Shown here: piece after piece, positions 54,022 through 64,000 of the stretch
Layout: each line of letters opens with the position of its first letter
Numbering within the stretch: position 1 is the first letter of the stretch
Assembly (NCBI RefSeq): GCF_022814865.1
Contig: NZ_JAKVRD010000006.1
Location: forward strand, 124,001 to 188,000
From: Shimia aestuarii
GTDB taxonomy: Bacteria > Pseudomonadota > Alphaproteobacteria > Rhodobacterales > Rhodobacteraceae
Reading direction: 5' to 3'
Length of the DNA: 64,000 nucleotides
Position numbers and translations under genes: made by a program
Notes under the pieces: model-generated
Told to the model about the DNA's origin: nothing
The model's input: the letters and a program-made list of their open reading frames with translations, nothing else
Databases searched by the model: none

Positions 54022-56375
54022 GTCTCCGGCATCGGCTCGGGCGGCGCGGGTCGTGGCAGGTCCGGTGGCGTGTCCGGCACCGGCTCGGGCAACTGCGCCA
54101 GCACCAGGCTCGTAAGGTCGGTGAGCGAGAACGGCTTGGGCAGAAAGACCGACTGCGAGATTCGCGCCTGCTTGTCGGCAAAGCTCTCCTCGGCATATCC
54201 CGACATGAAAACGACCTTCACGTGTGGCCGCGATTTGCGCGCCTTGGCGACCCAGCTTGGCCCGTCCATGCCCGGCATGACCACGTCCGACACAAACAGA
54301 TCGATCACCAGATCGGGATCGTCGAGCAACTCCAGCGCCTCTTCGCCCGACCCGGCCTCGAGCACGGTAAGCCCGCGCAGGCGCAAGGCACGCGAGGCAA
54401 AGCTGCGCACCGGGGCCTCGTCCTCGACCAATAGCACAACCCCACCCTTCGGCGCTGCGATCCGGGTATCCTGCCCACTTGGTTTTTGCGGGATGGCAGC
54501 ATCGTAGAGGTCATGTTTGGGGAAGATCAGGGTAAAGCACGTCCCCGCCCCCGCCTCGCTATCAACAAAGATGTAGCCGCCGGTCTGTTTCACGATGCCA
54601 TAGGCCGTCGACAGACCAAGCCCAGTCCCCTCGCCCGTGCGCTTTGTGGTAAAGAAGGGTTCGAACACCTTCTGTAGCTTGTCGGGCGGGATGCCGACGC
54701 CCTCATCCTTGACCCGGACACAGACATAGTCCCCCGGCGGCACCGTGGCACGGTCGCGTTCGAGCGGATCGCGCAGGCGCAGCCGTTCGGTCTGGATCGT
54801 GACCTCGCCGCCGTCGGGCATGGCGTCGCGCGCGTTGACCACGAGGTTCATCAACACCTGCTCAAGCTGGCGCTTGTCGGCACGCACGGCTTCAAGCTTT
54901 GGGTCGTGAATGAGGCTAAGGCGGACCTTCTCGCCCACGAGCCGATTGAGCAGATGCGTCAGATCGGCCAGCGTGTCGCGCAGGTCAAGCACCTCGGGGC
55001 GCAGGTTCTGCTTTCTCGAAAAGGCCAGAAGCTGCCCGACGAGCGCCGCCGCACGGTTGGTGTTCTGGTTGATCTGCATAAGGTCGCCGTAGTCCGGGTC
55101 GCCCTGATCGTGTCGCAGCAAGAGAAGATCGCAATGCCCCGAAATCGCGGTCAGCAGATTGTTGAAATCATGCGCAACCCCCCCGGCAAGCTGTCCGATG
55201 GCCTGCATTTTCTGGCTCTGGACGAATTGCGCCTCGAGTGATTTCAGCTCGGTCGCGTCGCTTAGGACGGCGATGAGCACGATCTCCCCCTCTTCGACCG
55301 CGCGGCTCAGGTTGACCTGAACAAAGACCTCGCGGTCCTTGCGCGTCAGGCGCAGGAATTCCGAATGATGCTTGCCATGGCCCGCCGCCGCCTCGGCGAG
55401 CCAGTCCTGGATCGACCGACCAAGCCCCTCCATCAGGGTTGAAATCTCCGTGTCGCGACCGGCCGGAAGGTGCACCAAGTCGCGCGCCGCGCGGTTGGCG
55501 CTGCGCACCCGACCATCAACAGCGATCTTCAACAGCGCCACAGGAAGGCCCTCGAACTGCGCCTCGCCGCCCGCCGGGGTTGGCGCGTCGGTCGGCAAGA
55601 GATAGATCTCGCGACGTCCGGCCCCGATGGAGAATTCGGCCACGAGGCAATGCTGGCCGCCGCGTTCTGTCACCACGGTATTGATCTCGCCGACCCGCGG
55701 ACCGTCGTCGCCAAAAACATCGCGCAGCGCGGTGCGCCGTCCGCCGATCACATCGCGCGCCGCGGCATTCATGAACAGGATCGCACCCTTGGCGCTTACG
55801 GTGAGCATCGGCAGGCGCGGCACCCCGGCGCTTTCCCGCTCGGCAAGCGATACCTCGCGCGCGATCTGCCATTGAAAATACCCCTTGGGAAGACGTGTGA
55901 CATGAAGGTCAAGCCGCCCATCACGGCGCGGGATCGCCTCTTGCGCGCTGCCGTCCTGCGCGGCGCGTTGCAACAGTGTGGTGACAAGTGCCTCGGCATC
56001 GGCCACCTCACGCTCTAGGCAAGCCGCGAGCGTCCCGGCCCCATTGGCCGAGGTCGTACCAGCGCGGTTCGCGGCGAGGACTTCACCGCTGCGATTGCTT
56101 AGGTATTGTTGGTGCGGGCCAAGCGCCACCATCGCGCCAAGCGCCTCGGACAGAAGCCGCGCCGTGCGACGACGCCACCGCCCCACGACCCAACTCAGCC
56201 CACCAGCGCAAAGGATGACAAGACCACCGACCGCCAAGATCAACCGCAACTCGTCATGGACGAGGAGCGCTGCACAGAGAAACAGCGCCGCCGCCAGGCC
56301 CCAGAGCAATCCCGAACGCACTTCACGACGCACGACCTGCGTCTCGCAACCAGAGTCCAGTGCCGTAAGCGCCAC
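54003..56375 (-). CDS. cckA: Cell-cycle hybrid histidine kinase CckA
   Basis: The sensor kinase that feeds phosphate through ChpT to CtrA; in Rhodobacterales the pathway governs motility and gene transfer agent production. The 790-residue product has two N-terminal membrane helices (about residues 22-40 and 46-64) and two PAS-like regions. It then has a HisKA domain with phospho-His in [16 protein letters not shown], a HATPase domain ([40 protein letters not shown]) and a C-terminal receiver with Asp in [13 protein letters not shown] Pro-rich tail ends the protein. The GTG at 56375 has AGGAGG 6 nt upstream and is preferred over a TTG 30 bp earlier. A CtrA-type box lies 47 bp upstream. Confidence 0.93.
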   Translation of the reverse strand: MALTALDSGCETQVVRREVRSGLLWGLAAALFLCAALLVHDELRLILAVGGLVILCAGGLSWVVGRWRRRTARLLSEALGAMVALGPHQQYLSNRSGEVLAANRAGTTSANGAGTLAACLEREVADAEALVTTLLQRAAQDGSAQEAIPRRDGRLDLHVTRLPKGYFQWQIAREVSLAERESAGVPRLPMLTVSAKGAILFMNAAARDVIGGRRTALRDVFGDDGPRVGEINTVVTERGGQHCLVAEFSIGAGRREIYLLPTDAPTPAGGEAQFEGLPVALLKIAVDGRVRSANRAARDLVHLPAGRDTEISTLMEGLGRSIQDWLAEAAAGHGKHHSEFLRLTRKDREVFVQVNLSRAVEEGEIVLIAVLSDATELKSLEAQFVQSQKMQAIGQLAGGVAHDFNNLLTAISGHCDLLLLRHDQGDPDYGDLMQINQNTNRAAALVGQLLAFSRKQNLRPEVLDLRDTLADLTHLLNRLVGEKVRLSLIHDPKLEAVRADKRQLEQVLMNLVVNARDAMPDGGEVTIQTERLRLRDPLERDRATVPPGDYVCVRVKDEGVGIPPDKLQKVFEPFFTTKRTGEGTGLGLSTAYGIVKQTGGYIFVDSEAGAGTCFTLIFPKHDLYDAAIPQKPSGQDTRIAAPKGGVVLLVEDEAPVRSFASRALRLRGLTVLEAGSGEEALELLDDPDLVIDLFVSDVVMPGMDGPSWVAKARKSRPHVKVVFMSGYAEESFADKQARISQSVFLPKPFSLTDLTSLVLAQLPEPVPDTPPDLPRPAPPEPMPETQEILS

Positions 56376-56421
56376 CGCGGCCCTCCTATGCCAATCCTTG
56401 CCCAAGCATCAGGCGAAAAGA

Positions 56422-56436
56422 TTAACACCGGATTAA
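56422..56436. promoter_or_regulatory. CtrA-type box upstream of cckA
   Basis: TTAA (56422-56425) and TTAA (56433-56436) are separated by 7 bp, matching the CtrA consensus TTAA-N7-TTAA. It lies 47 bp before the cckA start codon in the 100-bp gap after rsmB. Confidence 0.65.
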
Positions 56437-56474
56437 GCTGAAAACTACTTAAAGTTGAAATTTATGATCGACAA

Positions 56475-57634
56475 TCACGCCCGGCACAACTGCGCAACAA
56501 AGAAGCCATCACAGCCATCGGCCAGCGTCCAGTGTCGCGAGAGGTCAAGCTGCCAATCCGGGTGGTCCGCTAGGAAGGCATCGACCTGCGCGCTATTTTC
56601 TTCAGGCAAGAGCGAACAGGTCGCATAGACGAGCCGCCCCCCCTCGGACACCAGCCCCGCCGCCTCCCGAAGGATCGTCGCCTGCACCGGCAAAAGCGCC
56701 GCGAGATCGGCTTCGGAAAACCGCCATTTCGCATCCGGCGTACGTCGCCATGTGCCACTCCCGGAACACGGCACATCGCAGAACACGAGGTCATAAGGCG
56801 CCTTGGCCCGCACATCCGGCGCCTCAAGACAGGCCACAGTCACCCCGGCCCGTTTGGCGCGGTCCGGTAGGTCGCGCATCCGCCGCGGCTCAATATCATG
56901 GGCAAAGAACGTGCCCTGACAGCGCCCTGCCATGGCGAGCGTCTTGCCCCCGCCCCCGGCGCAATAGTCGAGCACGCGCGCACCATCCGACAGGGAAAGC
57001 GCGGCAATCGCCGCTTGGCTCGACGCGTCCTGCAATTCCACCAGACCGTCGCGATAGGCCGCGCTTTGCGCCACGCGCCGCGCGCCTTCCGTGACTTCGA
57101 GCGCGGTTTCGGCCAGCGGCGAGGTGACGGTCTCGATCCCGTCTTTCTGCAATGCTATGGCGGCTTTTTGCGGTGTCGTCTTGCGCAGGTTCACGCGCAG
57201 AAAGACCGGGGCACGATGGCGCATGGCCTCCGCATTGGCTGCGAAATCCTCTCCGAGCGCCGCTTCCAAGCGCGGGATGATCCAGTCCGGCAAATCGACC
57301 GCCACAGGCCGGGATGCAGCCAGCGCGGCACGCTCGTCCTCGCTTAGGGGGGCAGGCCCATAGGGGCGACCGTCAAACAGCGGTTCGAGATCGGCCCCGT
57401 CCTGCGCCAACAGCCCAAGCATCAAGGCCCGGCCTGTTTCGGCAAGGCCTTCAGGCATCACAGAGCGCCGCCGCCGCAACACGTCATAGACATGATCGCG
57501 CACCGCCGCCCGGTCCTTGGACCCGGCAAAGCGCGACGCGCGCGCCCAACGGGTCAGAACCTGCTCGGCAGGGGCCCCTGCGAGGATCTCGTCAAGGCAC
57601 TCTGCCGCCGTCTGAACCCGTGCCGCCGGTGTCA

Positions 57635-57635
<1 letters not shown>
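56475..57635 (-). CDS. rsmB: 16S rRNA m5C methyltransferase RsmB
   Basis: A 386-residue RNA cytosine-5 methyltransferase, likely for C967 of 16S rRNA. It has an N-terminal NusB-like helical domain (about 1-120) and then the SAM domain with VLDYCAGGGGKTLAMAG. The two catalytic cysteines lie in FCDVPCSGSGTWRRTPDAKWR and LVYATCSLLPEENSAQVDAFL. Other NOL1/NOP2/Sun proteins such as RsmF are possible, but the NusB-like part supports RsmB. Its start overlaps the guaB stop (TGATG). Confidence 0.9.
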
Positions 57636-59119
<1,484 letters not shown>

Positions 59120-59323
59120 CTATTACATGGCTGGACCCCGTGCGAAACCCCCAATTTCACCACGCGCCGCAATCCAGCAGGTTCTGACGCCCCGCGCAGC
59201 TGCCACATTGTGCACCGAACAGGCAGACGTGCCGCAAGCGGACAAGATCATGCCGCACCTTGCCTTTCCCGTCGCGCCACGCCAGTTATTCTGACATGCG
59301 CGCGAACAAGGAAAACAGGTAGC

Positions 59324-61381
59324 ATGACGATGAGCGACCAGAGCAGCGATCCCCTCGTGATCTTCACCCCCTCGGGCAAACGCGGACATTTCCCGGTCGG
59401 CACGCCCGTATTGACCGCTGCGCGACAGCTCGGGGTCGATCTCGATTCCGTGTGTGGCGGACGCGGCATCTGCTCCAAATGCCAGATCACCCCCTCCTAT
59501 GGCGAGTTCTCCAAACATGGCGTGACCGTCAAGGACGATGCGCTTTCGGAATGGAACGCCGTCGAACAACGCTATGACGACAAACGCGGCCTCGCCAAGG
59601 GCCGGCGTCTGGGATGTCAGGCGACGGTGCAAGGCGACGTGGTGATTGACGTGCCCCCCGAAAGCCAGGTGCACCGCCAGGTCGTGCGCAAGGCCGCCTC
59701 TGCGCGCGAAATCATCATGGATCCCGCGACGCATCTCTATTTTGTCGAGGTTGATGAGCCCGACATGCACGAGCCCACCGGCGATTTCGAACGGCTCGAG
59801 CGTGCGCTGCGCGAACAATGGCAGATCGAAGAGATCTCCGCTGACCTCACCCTGCTCTCGCGTCTGCAAGAAGTGCTGCGCCGGGGCAAATGGTCGGCGA
59901 CCGTCGCGCTGCATCAATCCCATAAGGACGAGATCCCGAAACTGGTCGAGATATGGCCCGGTCTGACCGAAGACCGTATCTATGGCCTCGCCATCGACCT
60001 CGGTTCGACCACCATCGCCGCGCATCTCTGTGATCTGCGCAACGGCGAGGTCAAGGTCTCCTCCGGCGTCATGAACCCGCAGATTCGCTTTGGCGAAGAC
60101 CTGATGAGCCGGGTTTCCTACGCGATGATGAACCCCGGCGGCGAGGTCGAGATGACCACCGCCGTGCGCACCGCGATCAATGGCCTCACGGAATCCATCG
60201 CCACCGAGGCCGGTATCCGACCGTTCCAGATCCTTGAAACGGTCTTTGTCTGCAACCCGGTGATGCATCACCTTCTCATGGGGATGAACCCGGTCGAGCT
60301 TGGCCAGGCGCCCTTTGCGCTGGTGACCTCGGAATCGATGTCCCTGCCCGCCCGCGACCTTGACCTCACCGCGATGAACCCCAACGCACAGGTCTATGTC
60401 CTGCCCTGCATCGCGGGCCATGTCGGGGCCGACGCCGCCGCCGTGACGCTTGCCGAAGCGCCGGACAAATCCGAAGACCTCGTGCTTGTCGTCGATGTCG
60501 GCACCAACGCGGAAATTCAGCTTGGCAACAAGAGCCGCGTCCTTGCCTGCTCCTCGCCCACTGGCCCGGCTTTCGAGGGCGCACAAATCTCCTCAGGCCA
60601 GCGCGCCGCCCCCGGCGCCATCGAGCGGATTGAAATCAACCCCGAGACCAAGGAACCCCGCTTCCGCGTCATCGGCTCTGACCTCTGGTCGGACGAGGAC
60701 GGCTTTGACCTCGCCATCGCCACCACCGGCATCACCGGAATCTGTGGCTCTGGCATCATCGAGGCCGTCGCGGAAATGCGTATGGCCGGGCTTCTCGACT
60801 CGCGCGGCCTCATCGGCTCTGCCGCGCAGACCGGCACCGAGCGATCCGTCCCCGAGGGGCGCACCCATGCCTACCTGATCCATGACGGCACCGCCGAAGG
60901 CGGCCCCAAGATCATGGTGACCCAAGGCGATATCCGCGCCATTCAACTTGCCAAATCCGCGCTTTACGCAGGTGCGCGCCTCCTGATGGACGAGATGGGC
61001 GTGGATAAGGTCGACCGCGTGGTCCTCGCCGGCGCGTTCGGCGCACATATCTCGACCAAACACGCCATGGTGCTTGGCATGATCCCCGATGCGCCGCTCG
61101 ACAAGGTGACCTCGGCGGGCAACGCTGCGGGCACCGGCGCGCGGATCGCGCTCTGCAATGTCGGCGCGCGGCGCGAGATCGAGACCACGGTGCGCAAGAT
61201 CACCAAGGTCGAGACCGCGATCGAGCCGAAATTCCAAGAGCATTTCGTCAACGCCAACGCCATCCCGCATGCCACCGATCCCTTCCCGGAGCTGGCCAAG
61301 GTGGTGACCCTCGCCGATCTCGACTTCAATACGGGCGGCGGCGGTGAAGGCGGCGGGCGTCGTCGGCGGCGCCGGGGCTAA
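59324..61381 (+). CDS. RamA/RACo-like corrinoid reductive activator (ferredoxin + DUF4445 ASKHA)
   Basis: A 685-residue protein with an N-terminal [2Fe-2S] domain (cysteines in DSVCGGRGICSKCQ and LGCQA), a linker domain, and a C-terminal ASKHA ATPase core of the DUF4445 type. ASKHA segments include YGLAIDLGSTTIAAHL, VLVVDVGTNAEIQLGN and VVLAGAFGAHISTKHAMVLGM. Proteins of this type reduce inactive cob(II)alamin. In several Rhodobacterales a RamA-like protein is needed for B12-dependent methionine synthase. The last residues are GGGGEGGGRRRRRRG, an unusual glycine-arginine tail. A long upstream frame exists, but the ATG at 59324 coincides with the ferredoxin start. Confidence 0.88.
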   Translation: MTMSDQSSDPLVIFTPSGKRGHFPVGTPVLTAARQLGVDLDSVCGGRGICSKCQITPSYGEFSKHGVTVKDDALSEWNAVEQRYDDKRGLAKGRRLGCQATVQGDVVIDVPPESQVHRQVVRKAASAREIIMDPATHLYFVEVDEPDMHEPTGDFERLERALREQWQIEEISADLTLLSRLQEVLRRGKWSATVALHQSHKDEIPKLVEIWPGLTEDRIYGLAIDLGSTTIAAHLCDLRNGEVKVSSGVMNPQIRFGEDLMSRVSYAMMNPGGEVEMTTAVRTAINGLTESIATEAGIRPFQILETVFVCNPVMHHLLMGMNPVELGQAPFALVTSESMSLPARDLDLTAMNPNAQVYVLPCIAGHVGADAAAVTLAEAPDKSEDLVLVVDVGTNAEIQLGNKSRVLACSSPTGPAFEGAQISSGQRAAPGAIERIEINPETKEPRFRVIGSDLWSDEDGFDLAIATTGITGICGSGIIEAVAEMRMAGLLDSRGLIGSAAQTGTERSVPEGRTHAYLIHDGTAEGGPKIMVTQGDIRAIQLAKSALYAGARLLMDEMGVDKVDRVVLAGAFGAHISTKHAMVLGMIPDAPLDKVTSAGNAAGTGARIALCNVGARREIETTVRKITKVETAIEPKFQEHFVNANAIPHATDPFPELAKVVTLADLDFNTGGGGEGGGRRRRRRG

Positions 61382-61389
61382 GGCGCACC

Positions 61390-61435
61390 ACCGCGATACG
61401 GACGCAATACCGACGTGATACCGACGTTGGTTTTT
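61390..61435 (-). repeat. Tandem 11-bp repeat element, copy 2
   Basis: Read on the minus strand, units GGTATCACGTC (61422-61412), GGTATTGCGTC (61411-61401) and a diverged CGTATCGCGGT (61400-61390) follow each other. The first two units equal those at 25803-25824. On the plus strand CCGACGT (61410-61416) pairs with ACGTTGG (61424-61430), and TTTTT follows. This copy can therefore also act as the terminator of the RamA-like gene. Confidence 0.8.
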
Positions 61436-61447
61436 CGTCCATTTCGC

Positions 61448-61476
61448 TTGACGCGCCCCGGCGGTTTGACTACCTC
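61448..61476 (+). promoter_or_regulatory. Promoter of tRNA-Gly
   Basis: TTGACG (61448-61453), a 17-bp spacer and TACCTC (61471-61476) lie about 11 bp before the mature tRNA end. The -35 is strong and the -10 weak. Spacing and position fit a stable-RNA promoter. Confidence 0.6.
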
Positions 61477-61487
61477 AGCGGTCGAGC

Positions 61488-61561
61488 GCGGGTATGGTGA
61501 AAAGGTATCACGCGAGCTTCCCAAGCTTAAGTTACGGGTTCGATTCCCGTTACCCGCTCCA
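61488..61561 (+). tRNA. tRNA-Gly (anticodon CCC)
   Basis: Acceptor stem GCGGGTA pairs with TACCCGC. The anticodon loop TTCCCAA gives anticodon CCC, and the T arm contains GGGTTCGATTCCC. The discriminator is T and the CCA end is encoded (61559-61561). The gene ends only 8 bp before the pgi stop on the other strand. Confidence 0.94.
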
Positions 61562-61569
61562 TCGCCTCC

Positions 61570-63192
61570 CTAGCCCTTTCGACAGGTCCGGATATAGTCC
61601 AACAGCGCCGCTGTGGACCCGCTCGCCCCTTGCGGCAGCGCCCCACCTTCAACCGCCGGGATCAGCATGCCTGCAAGCTCTTTGCCAAGCTCGACACCCC
61701 ATTGATCATAGGGGTTGAGACCAAGGATCACGCCCTCGACAAACACCCGATGCTCATAAAGCGCGATGATCTGGCCAAGGACAAACGGGGTCAGTTTCGG
61801 ATAGAGCAACGTGGTCGAGGGACGGTTGCCTGAAAAGACCTTGTGCGGCGCGAGCTCATCCGCCTCACCTTCACTCTTTCCCTTATCCATCAACTGTTTG
61901 CGCGCCACTTCTAAACTCCGCCCCTGCAACAGGGCCTCGGACTGCGCAAGGCAATTTGCCACCAGCGCATCATGATGCGCCTGTAGCTCCGGTTCGTGCC
62001 CCTCGGCCCCAAGCAGGAACTCGCAAGGCACAATATCGCGGCCTTGATGGATCAATTGGAAAAAGGCGTGCTGTCCGTTCGTGCCCGGCTCACCCCAGAC
62101 GACCGGCCCACCGCCATGCGGCAATGGGGTGCCATCCGTCCCGACGCTCTTGCCGTTCGATTCCATCTCAAGCTGTTGAAGATAGGCCGGAAGCCGCGCC
62201 AACCGTTGCTCATAGGGAATCACGGCCCGGGTCGCATAGCCACAGAATTTCTGATGCCAAAGCCCCACCAGCGCGAGCAGGACCGGCAGGTTCTCCGCCA
62301 AGGGCGCAGAGGCGAAATGCGCATCCATCGCAGCCCCCCCCTTGAGGAATGCCTCCCAATCCTCTTCCCCCACCGCCAACATCACAGCAAGCCCGATCGG
62401 GCTCCAGACCGAATAGCGCCCACCGATGTATTCGCCAAAGCCAAAGACGTTTTCATCTTTGATTCCAAAGCGTTTCGTCTCGTCCAATGCAGTCGAAAGC
62501 GCCACGAACCGATCCAGCGGCGCGTCACAGCCAGCCGCCATCCAGCGCAGCGCCGTACGCGCATTCATCATCGTCTCGAGCGTCGTAAAGGTCTTGGAGG
62601 CGACAATCACAAGGGTTGTTTCGGGATCAAGCGGTTGCAATGTGTCATGGATATCGGCGCCATCCACGTTCGACACGAAATGACACCGCGGCCCATCTGC
62701 ATAGGGCGCAAGCGCCTGCGCCACCATGGCCGGGCCAAGGTCTGAGCCACCGATACCGATATTGACCACATCGGTGATCCGCCTGCCTCCTCCGGGCCAC
62801 TCCCCGCTCCGCACGGCGTTCACGAACCGGACAAGCCGGTCATGCGTAGCCCGCGCCTCGGCGATGACATCGTGATCCTCAAGCAGGATCGCGCCGTCCG
62901 GTGCACCTGTCGCCATGGCCCGCAACGCGGTGTGCAACACTGCCCGATCCTCCGTGCGGTTGATGCGGACACCGCTCATCATCGCCTCACGCCGCGCCAC
63001 CACACCTGCCTCTTCCGCGAGCTTCAGGAGCGTTGCAAGACATTCTACATCAAGGTTCGTCTTGGAGAAATCAAAGTGCAGCCCGTCCACATCAAGGGAG
63101 AACGCCTCTGCCCGCGTCGGGTCTGCGAACAACACTTCAGAGATCGAGCGTGTCTTGACCTTGCCGTGCAATGCTTGAAGTTTTGCCCACAT
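61570..63192 (-). CDS. pgi: Glucose-6-phosphate isomerase
   Basis: Interconverts glucose 6-phosphate and fructose 6-phosphate. The 540-residue product shows the family signatures VVNIGIGGSDLGPAMVAQAL, VIVASKTFTTLETMMNARTA, GGRYSVWSPIGLAVML and the catalytic region GQHAFFQLIHQGRD, with a normal C-terminus GVELGKELAGMLIPAVE. It is 18 bp downstream of pgl and ends the zwf-pgl-pgi operon. Ribosome binding at the start is weak (AAAG only), which may mean coupling to pgl translation. Confidence 0.97.
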   Translation of the reverse strand: MWAKLQALHGKVKTRSISEVLFADPTRAEAFSLDVDGLHFDFSKTNLDVECLATLLKLAEEAGVVARREAMMSGVRINRTEDRAVLHTALRAMATGAPDGAILLEDHDVIAEARATHDRLVRFVNAVRSGEWPGGGRRITDVVNIGIGGSDLGPAMVAQALAPYADGPRCHFVSNVDGADIHDTLQPLDPETTLVIVASKTFTTLETMMNARTALRWMAAGCDAPLDRFVALSTALDETKRFGIKDENVFGFGEYIGGRYSVWSPIGLAVMLAVGEEDWEAFLKGGAAMDAHFASAPLAENLPVLLALVGLWHQKFCGYATRAVIPYEQRLARLPAYLQQLEMESNGKSVGTDGTPLPHGGGPVVWGEPGTNGQHAFFQLIHQGRDIVPCEFLLGAEGHEPELQAHHDALVANCLAQSEALLQGRSLEVARKQLMDKGKSEGEADELAPHKVFSGNRPSTTLLYPKLTPFVLGQIIALYEHRVFVEGVILGLNPYDQWGVELGKELAGMLIPAVEGGALPQGASGSTAALLDYIRTCRKG

Positions 63193-63210
63193 ATCTTTGT
63201 TTTACAAACC

Positions 63211-63882
63211 TTATTCTGACCAGTGTATCTTCGCATCCTGCAAGATGACCCGGATCGGGGCCTCTTGCGGCGGCAAATGCCGTGCCGCCTCGATCGCGTT
63301 GCGTTTTTGTGCCCCGGTGATCAAGACATGTTTGGAAAGCGCCCCATCAAGAATCCGCGCCGAAAGCGACAAGCGCGTTTCCTCAAGGTCTGCGCGCCGG
63401 ATCGGCACAAGGATCGGCGCCTTGGCCGCAAGCGCCTCTTCCAGCCCGTCCGCGCCGGGAAAAAGCGATGCCGTATGCATATCATCCCCCATCCCCAGAA
63501 TGGCGACGGCAAGCGGCAGTTCCGGCGCGATCATTGATTCCAACTCGGCCAGAACCTCTTCTGGTTCATGCGCCGGGGTATAGAGCGGCAGGAACCGGGC
63601 CTTCGCCGCACGATCCACAAGAAGCCGATCCTTGATCAGCCGCGCATTGGAGCGCGGGCTGTCTTCCTCCACCCAACGCTCATCCGTCGGCACCACGTCG
63701 ACCCGCGCCCAGTCGATATCCGCCGCACAGAGCGCATCAAAAACAGGCCCCGGCGTCGTCCCGCCCGGCACAGCAAGGCAGACCCGCTTTTCATGGTGAA
63801 GCGCCTCGGCAAGTTCATCTGCGATCTGGTTGGCAACGTCGATCGCCATCATATCGCGGTCGGAATAGGGTGTGATCTTCAT
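63211..63882 (-). CDS. pgl: 6-phosphogluconolactonase
   Basis: Hydrolyses 6-phosphogluconolactone made by glucose-6-phosphate dehydrogenase. The 223-residue DevB-type product begins MKITPYSDRDMMAIDVANQIADEL and shows LAVPGGTTPGPVFDALCAADIDWARVDVVPTDERWVEEDSPRSNARLIKDRLL and LGMGDDMHTASLFPG. The aspartate-glutamate-arginine segment and the GDDMHTASLFPG loop are intact; most DevB proteins have GxDGHTASLFP here. The ATG at 63882 overlaps the zwf stop by 4 bp (ATGA). Confidence 0.94.
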   Translation of the reverse strand: MKITPYSDRDMMAIDVANQIADELAEALHHEKRVCLAVPGGTTPGPVFDALCAADIDWARVDVVPTDERWVEEDSPRSNARLIKDRLLVDRAAKARFLPLYTPAHEPEEVLAELESMIAPELPLAVAILGMGDDMHTASLFPGADGLEEALAAKAPILVPIRRADLEETRLSLSARILDGALSKHVLITGAQKRNAIEAARHLPPQEAPIRVILQDAKIHWSE

Positions 63883-64000
63883 GGATGGATCCCCCGCCAT
63901 TCGCGCCGGTCCCGCCGCGTGAGTTGCACCGCGCCATCCGGCCCTGTGGTAAAGGCGTCATAGGGTTTCGGCACGTCGCCGCGCGATTCCCAGCCGCGGA
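63879..64000 (-). CDS. zwf: Glucose-6-phosphate 1-dehydrogenase, C-terminal fragment (partial)
   Basis: Only the last 39 residues are inside the window: RGWESRGDVPKPYDAF, then TTGPDGAVQLTRRDRREWRGIHP and a TGA stop. This resembles the C-terminal tail of alphaproteobacterial glucose-6-phosphate dehydrogenases. The 4-bp overlap with pgl supports the zwf-pgl-pgi order typical of Rhodobacterales. The gene starts beyond the right edge. Confidence 0.8.
   Translation of the reverse strand, partial: RGWESRGDVPKPYDAFTTGPDGAVQLTRRDRREWRGIHP

Overview
The window looks like a core chromosomal segment of a marine Rhodobacterales alphaproteobacterium (Roseobacter group or a close relative). The evidence is its GC-rich, tightly packed operons and several lineage-typical genes: a CckA kinase with a CtrA-type box, a ChrR/RpoE pair, an IscR that lacks the usual cysteine triad, a suf operon with an Irr/ICE operator, a GTTC-N7-GTTC LexA box at recA, a plant-type DAHP synthase and a RamA-like corrinoid reactivator. 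I saw no phage, insertion sequence, integrase or CRISPR array.

Layout, left to right. 1-5.9 kb: phosphate uptake and sensing on the minus strand (phoR, Pho box, pstS, attenuator, pstC, pstA, partial pstB). 5.9-8 kb: gamma-carbonic-anhydrase-like protein, gmk, yicC. 8.1-12.5 kb: a PAS_5 protein, class II DAHP synthase, a GlxA-type AraC regulator and a sugar dehydrogenase gene broken by one in-frame amber codon. 12.6-17.9 kb: a complete five-gene LivKGFHM-type ABC importer. 17.9-20.5 kb: a HerA-like ATPase, a gene-free stretch with two candidate small RNAs, and an IalB-family protein. 20.5-25.7 kb: an envelope block in which an L,D-transpeptidase, an LpxD-like acyltransferase, a dedicated acyl carrier protein and a ketoacyl synthase form one operon, divergent from a MepK/YcbK-like peptidase. 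26-29.7 kb: a cytochrome b plus octaheme cytochrome c operon behind an FNR box, next to chrR-rpoE. 29.8-34.1 kb: dTDP-rhamnose operon rfbCBDA and a secreted polysaccharide-lyase-like protein. 34.3-35.5 kb: tRNA-Arg(CCG) and a methyltransferase. 35.6-44.2 kb: an eleven-gene iscR-suf operon. 44.3-48.9 kb: hydrolase, small protein, HD hydrolase, YitT, SMR transporter, typA. 48.9-54 kb: DUF1330 protein, alaS, recA, sulfotransferase. 54-61.4 kb: cckA, rsmB, guaB and the RamA-like activator. 61.4-64 kb: tRNA-Gly(CCC) and the zwf-pgl-pgi operon.

Several genes work together. The Pst/PhoR genes respond to phosphate, the suf operon builds Fe-S clusters under Irr/IscR control, zwf-pgl-pgi feeds glucose 6-phosphate into the Entner-Doudoroff or pentose phosphate route, and the envelope block couples lipid acylation with peptidoglycan 3-3 crosslink formation and cleavage. 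The most notable items not explained by ordinary annotation are a dispersed tandem 11-bp repeat (25.8 kb on the plus strand, 61.4 kb on the minus strand, sharing an identical 22-bp core), two neighbouring small-RNA candidates at 19.5-19.75 kb, five apparently non-Suf genes embedded in the suf operon, and the lpxD-acp-KAS-transpeptidase operon.
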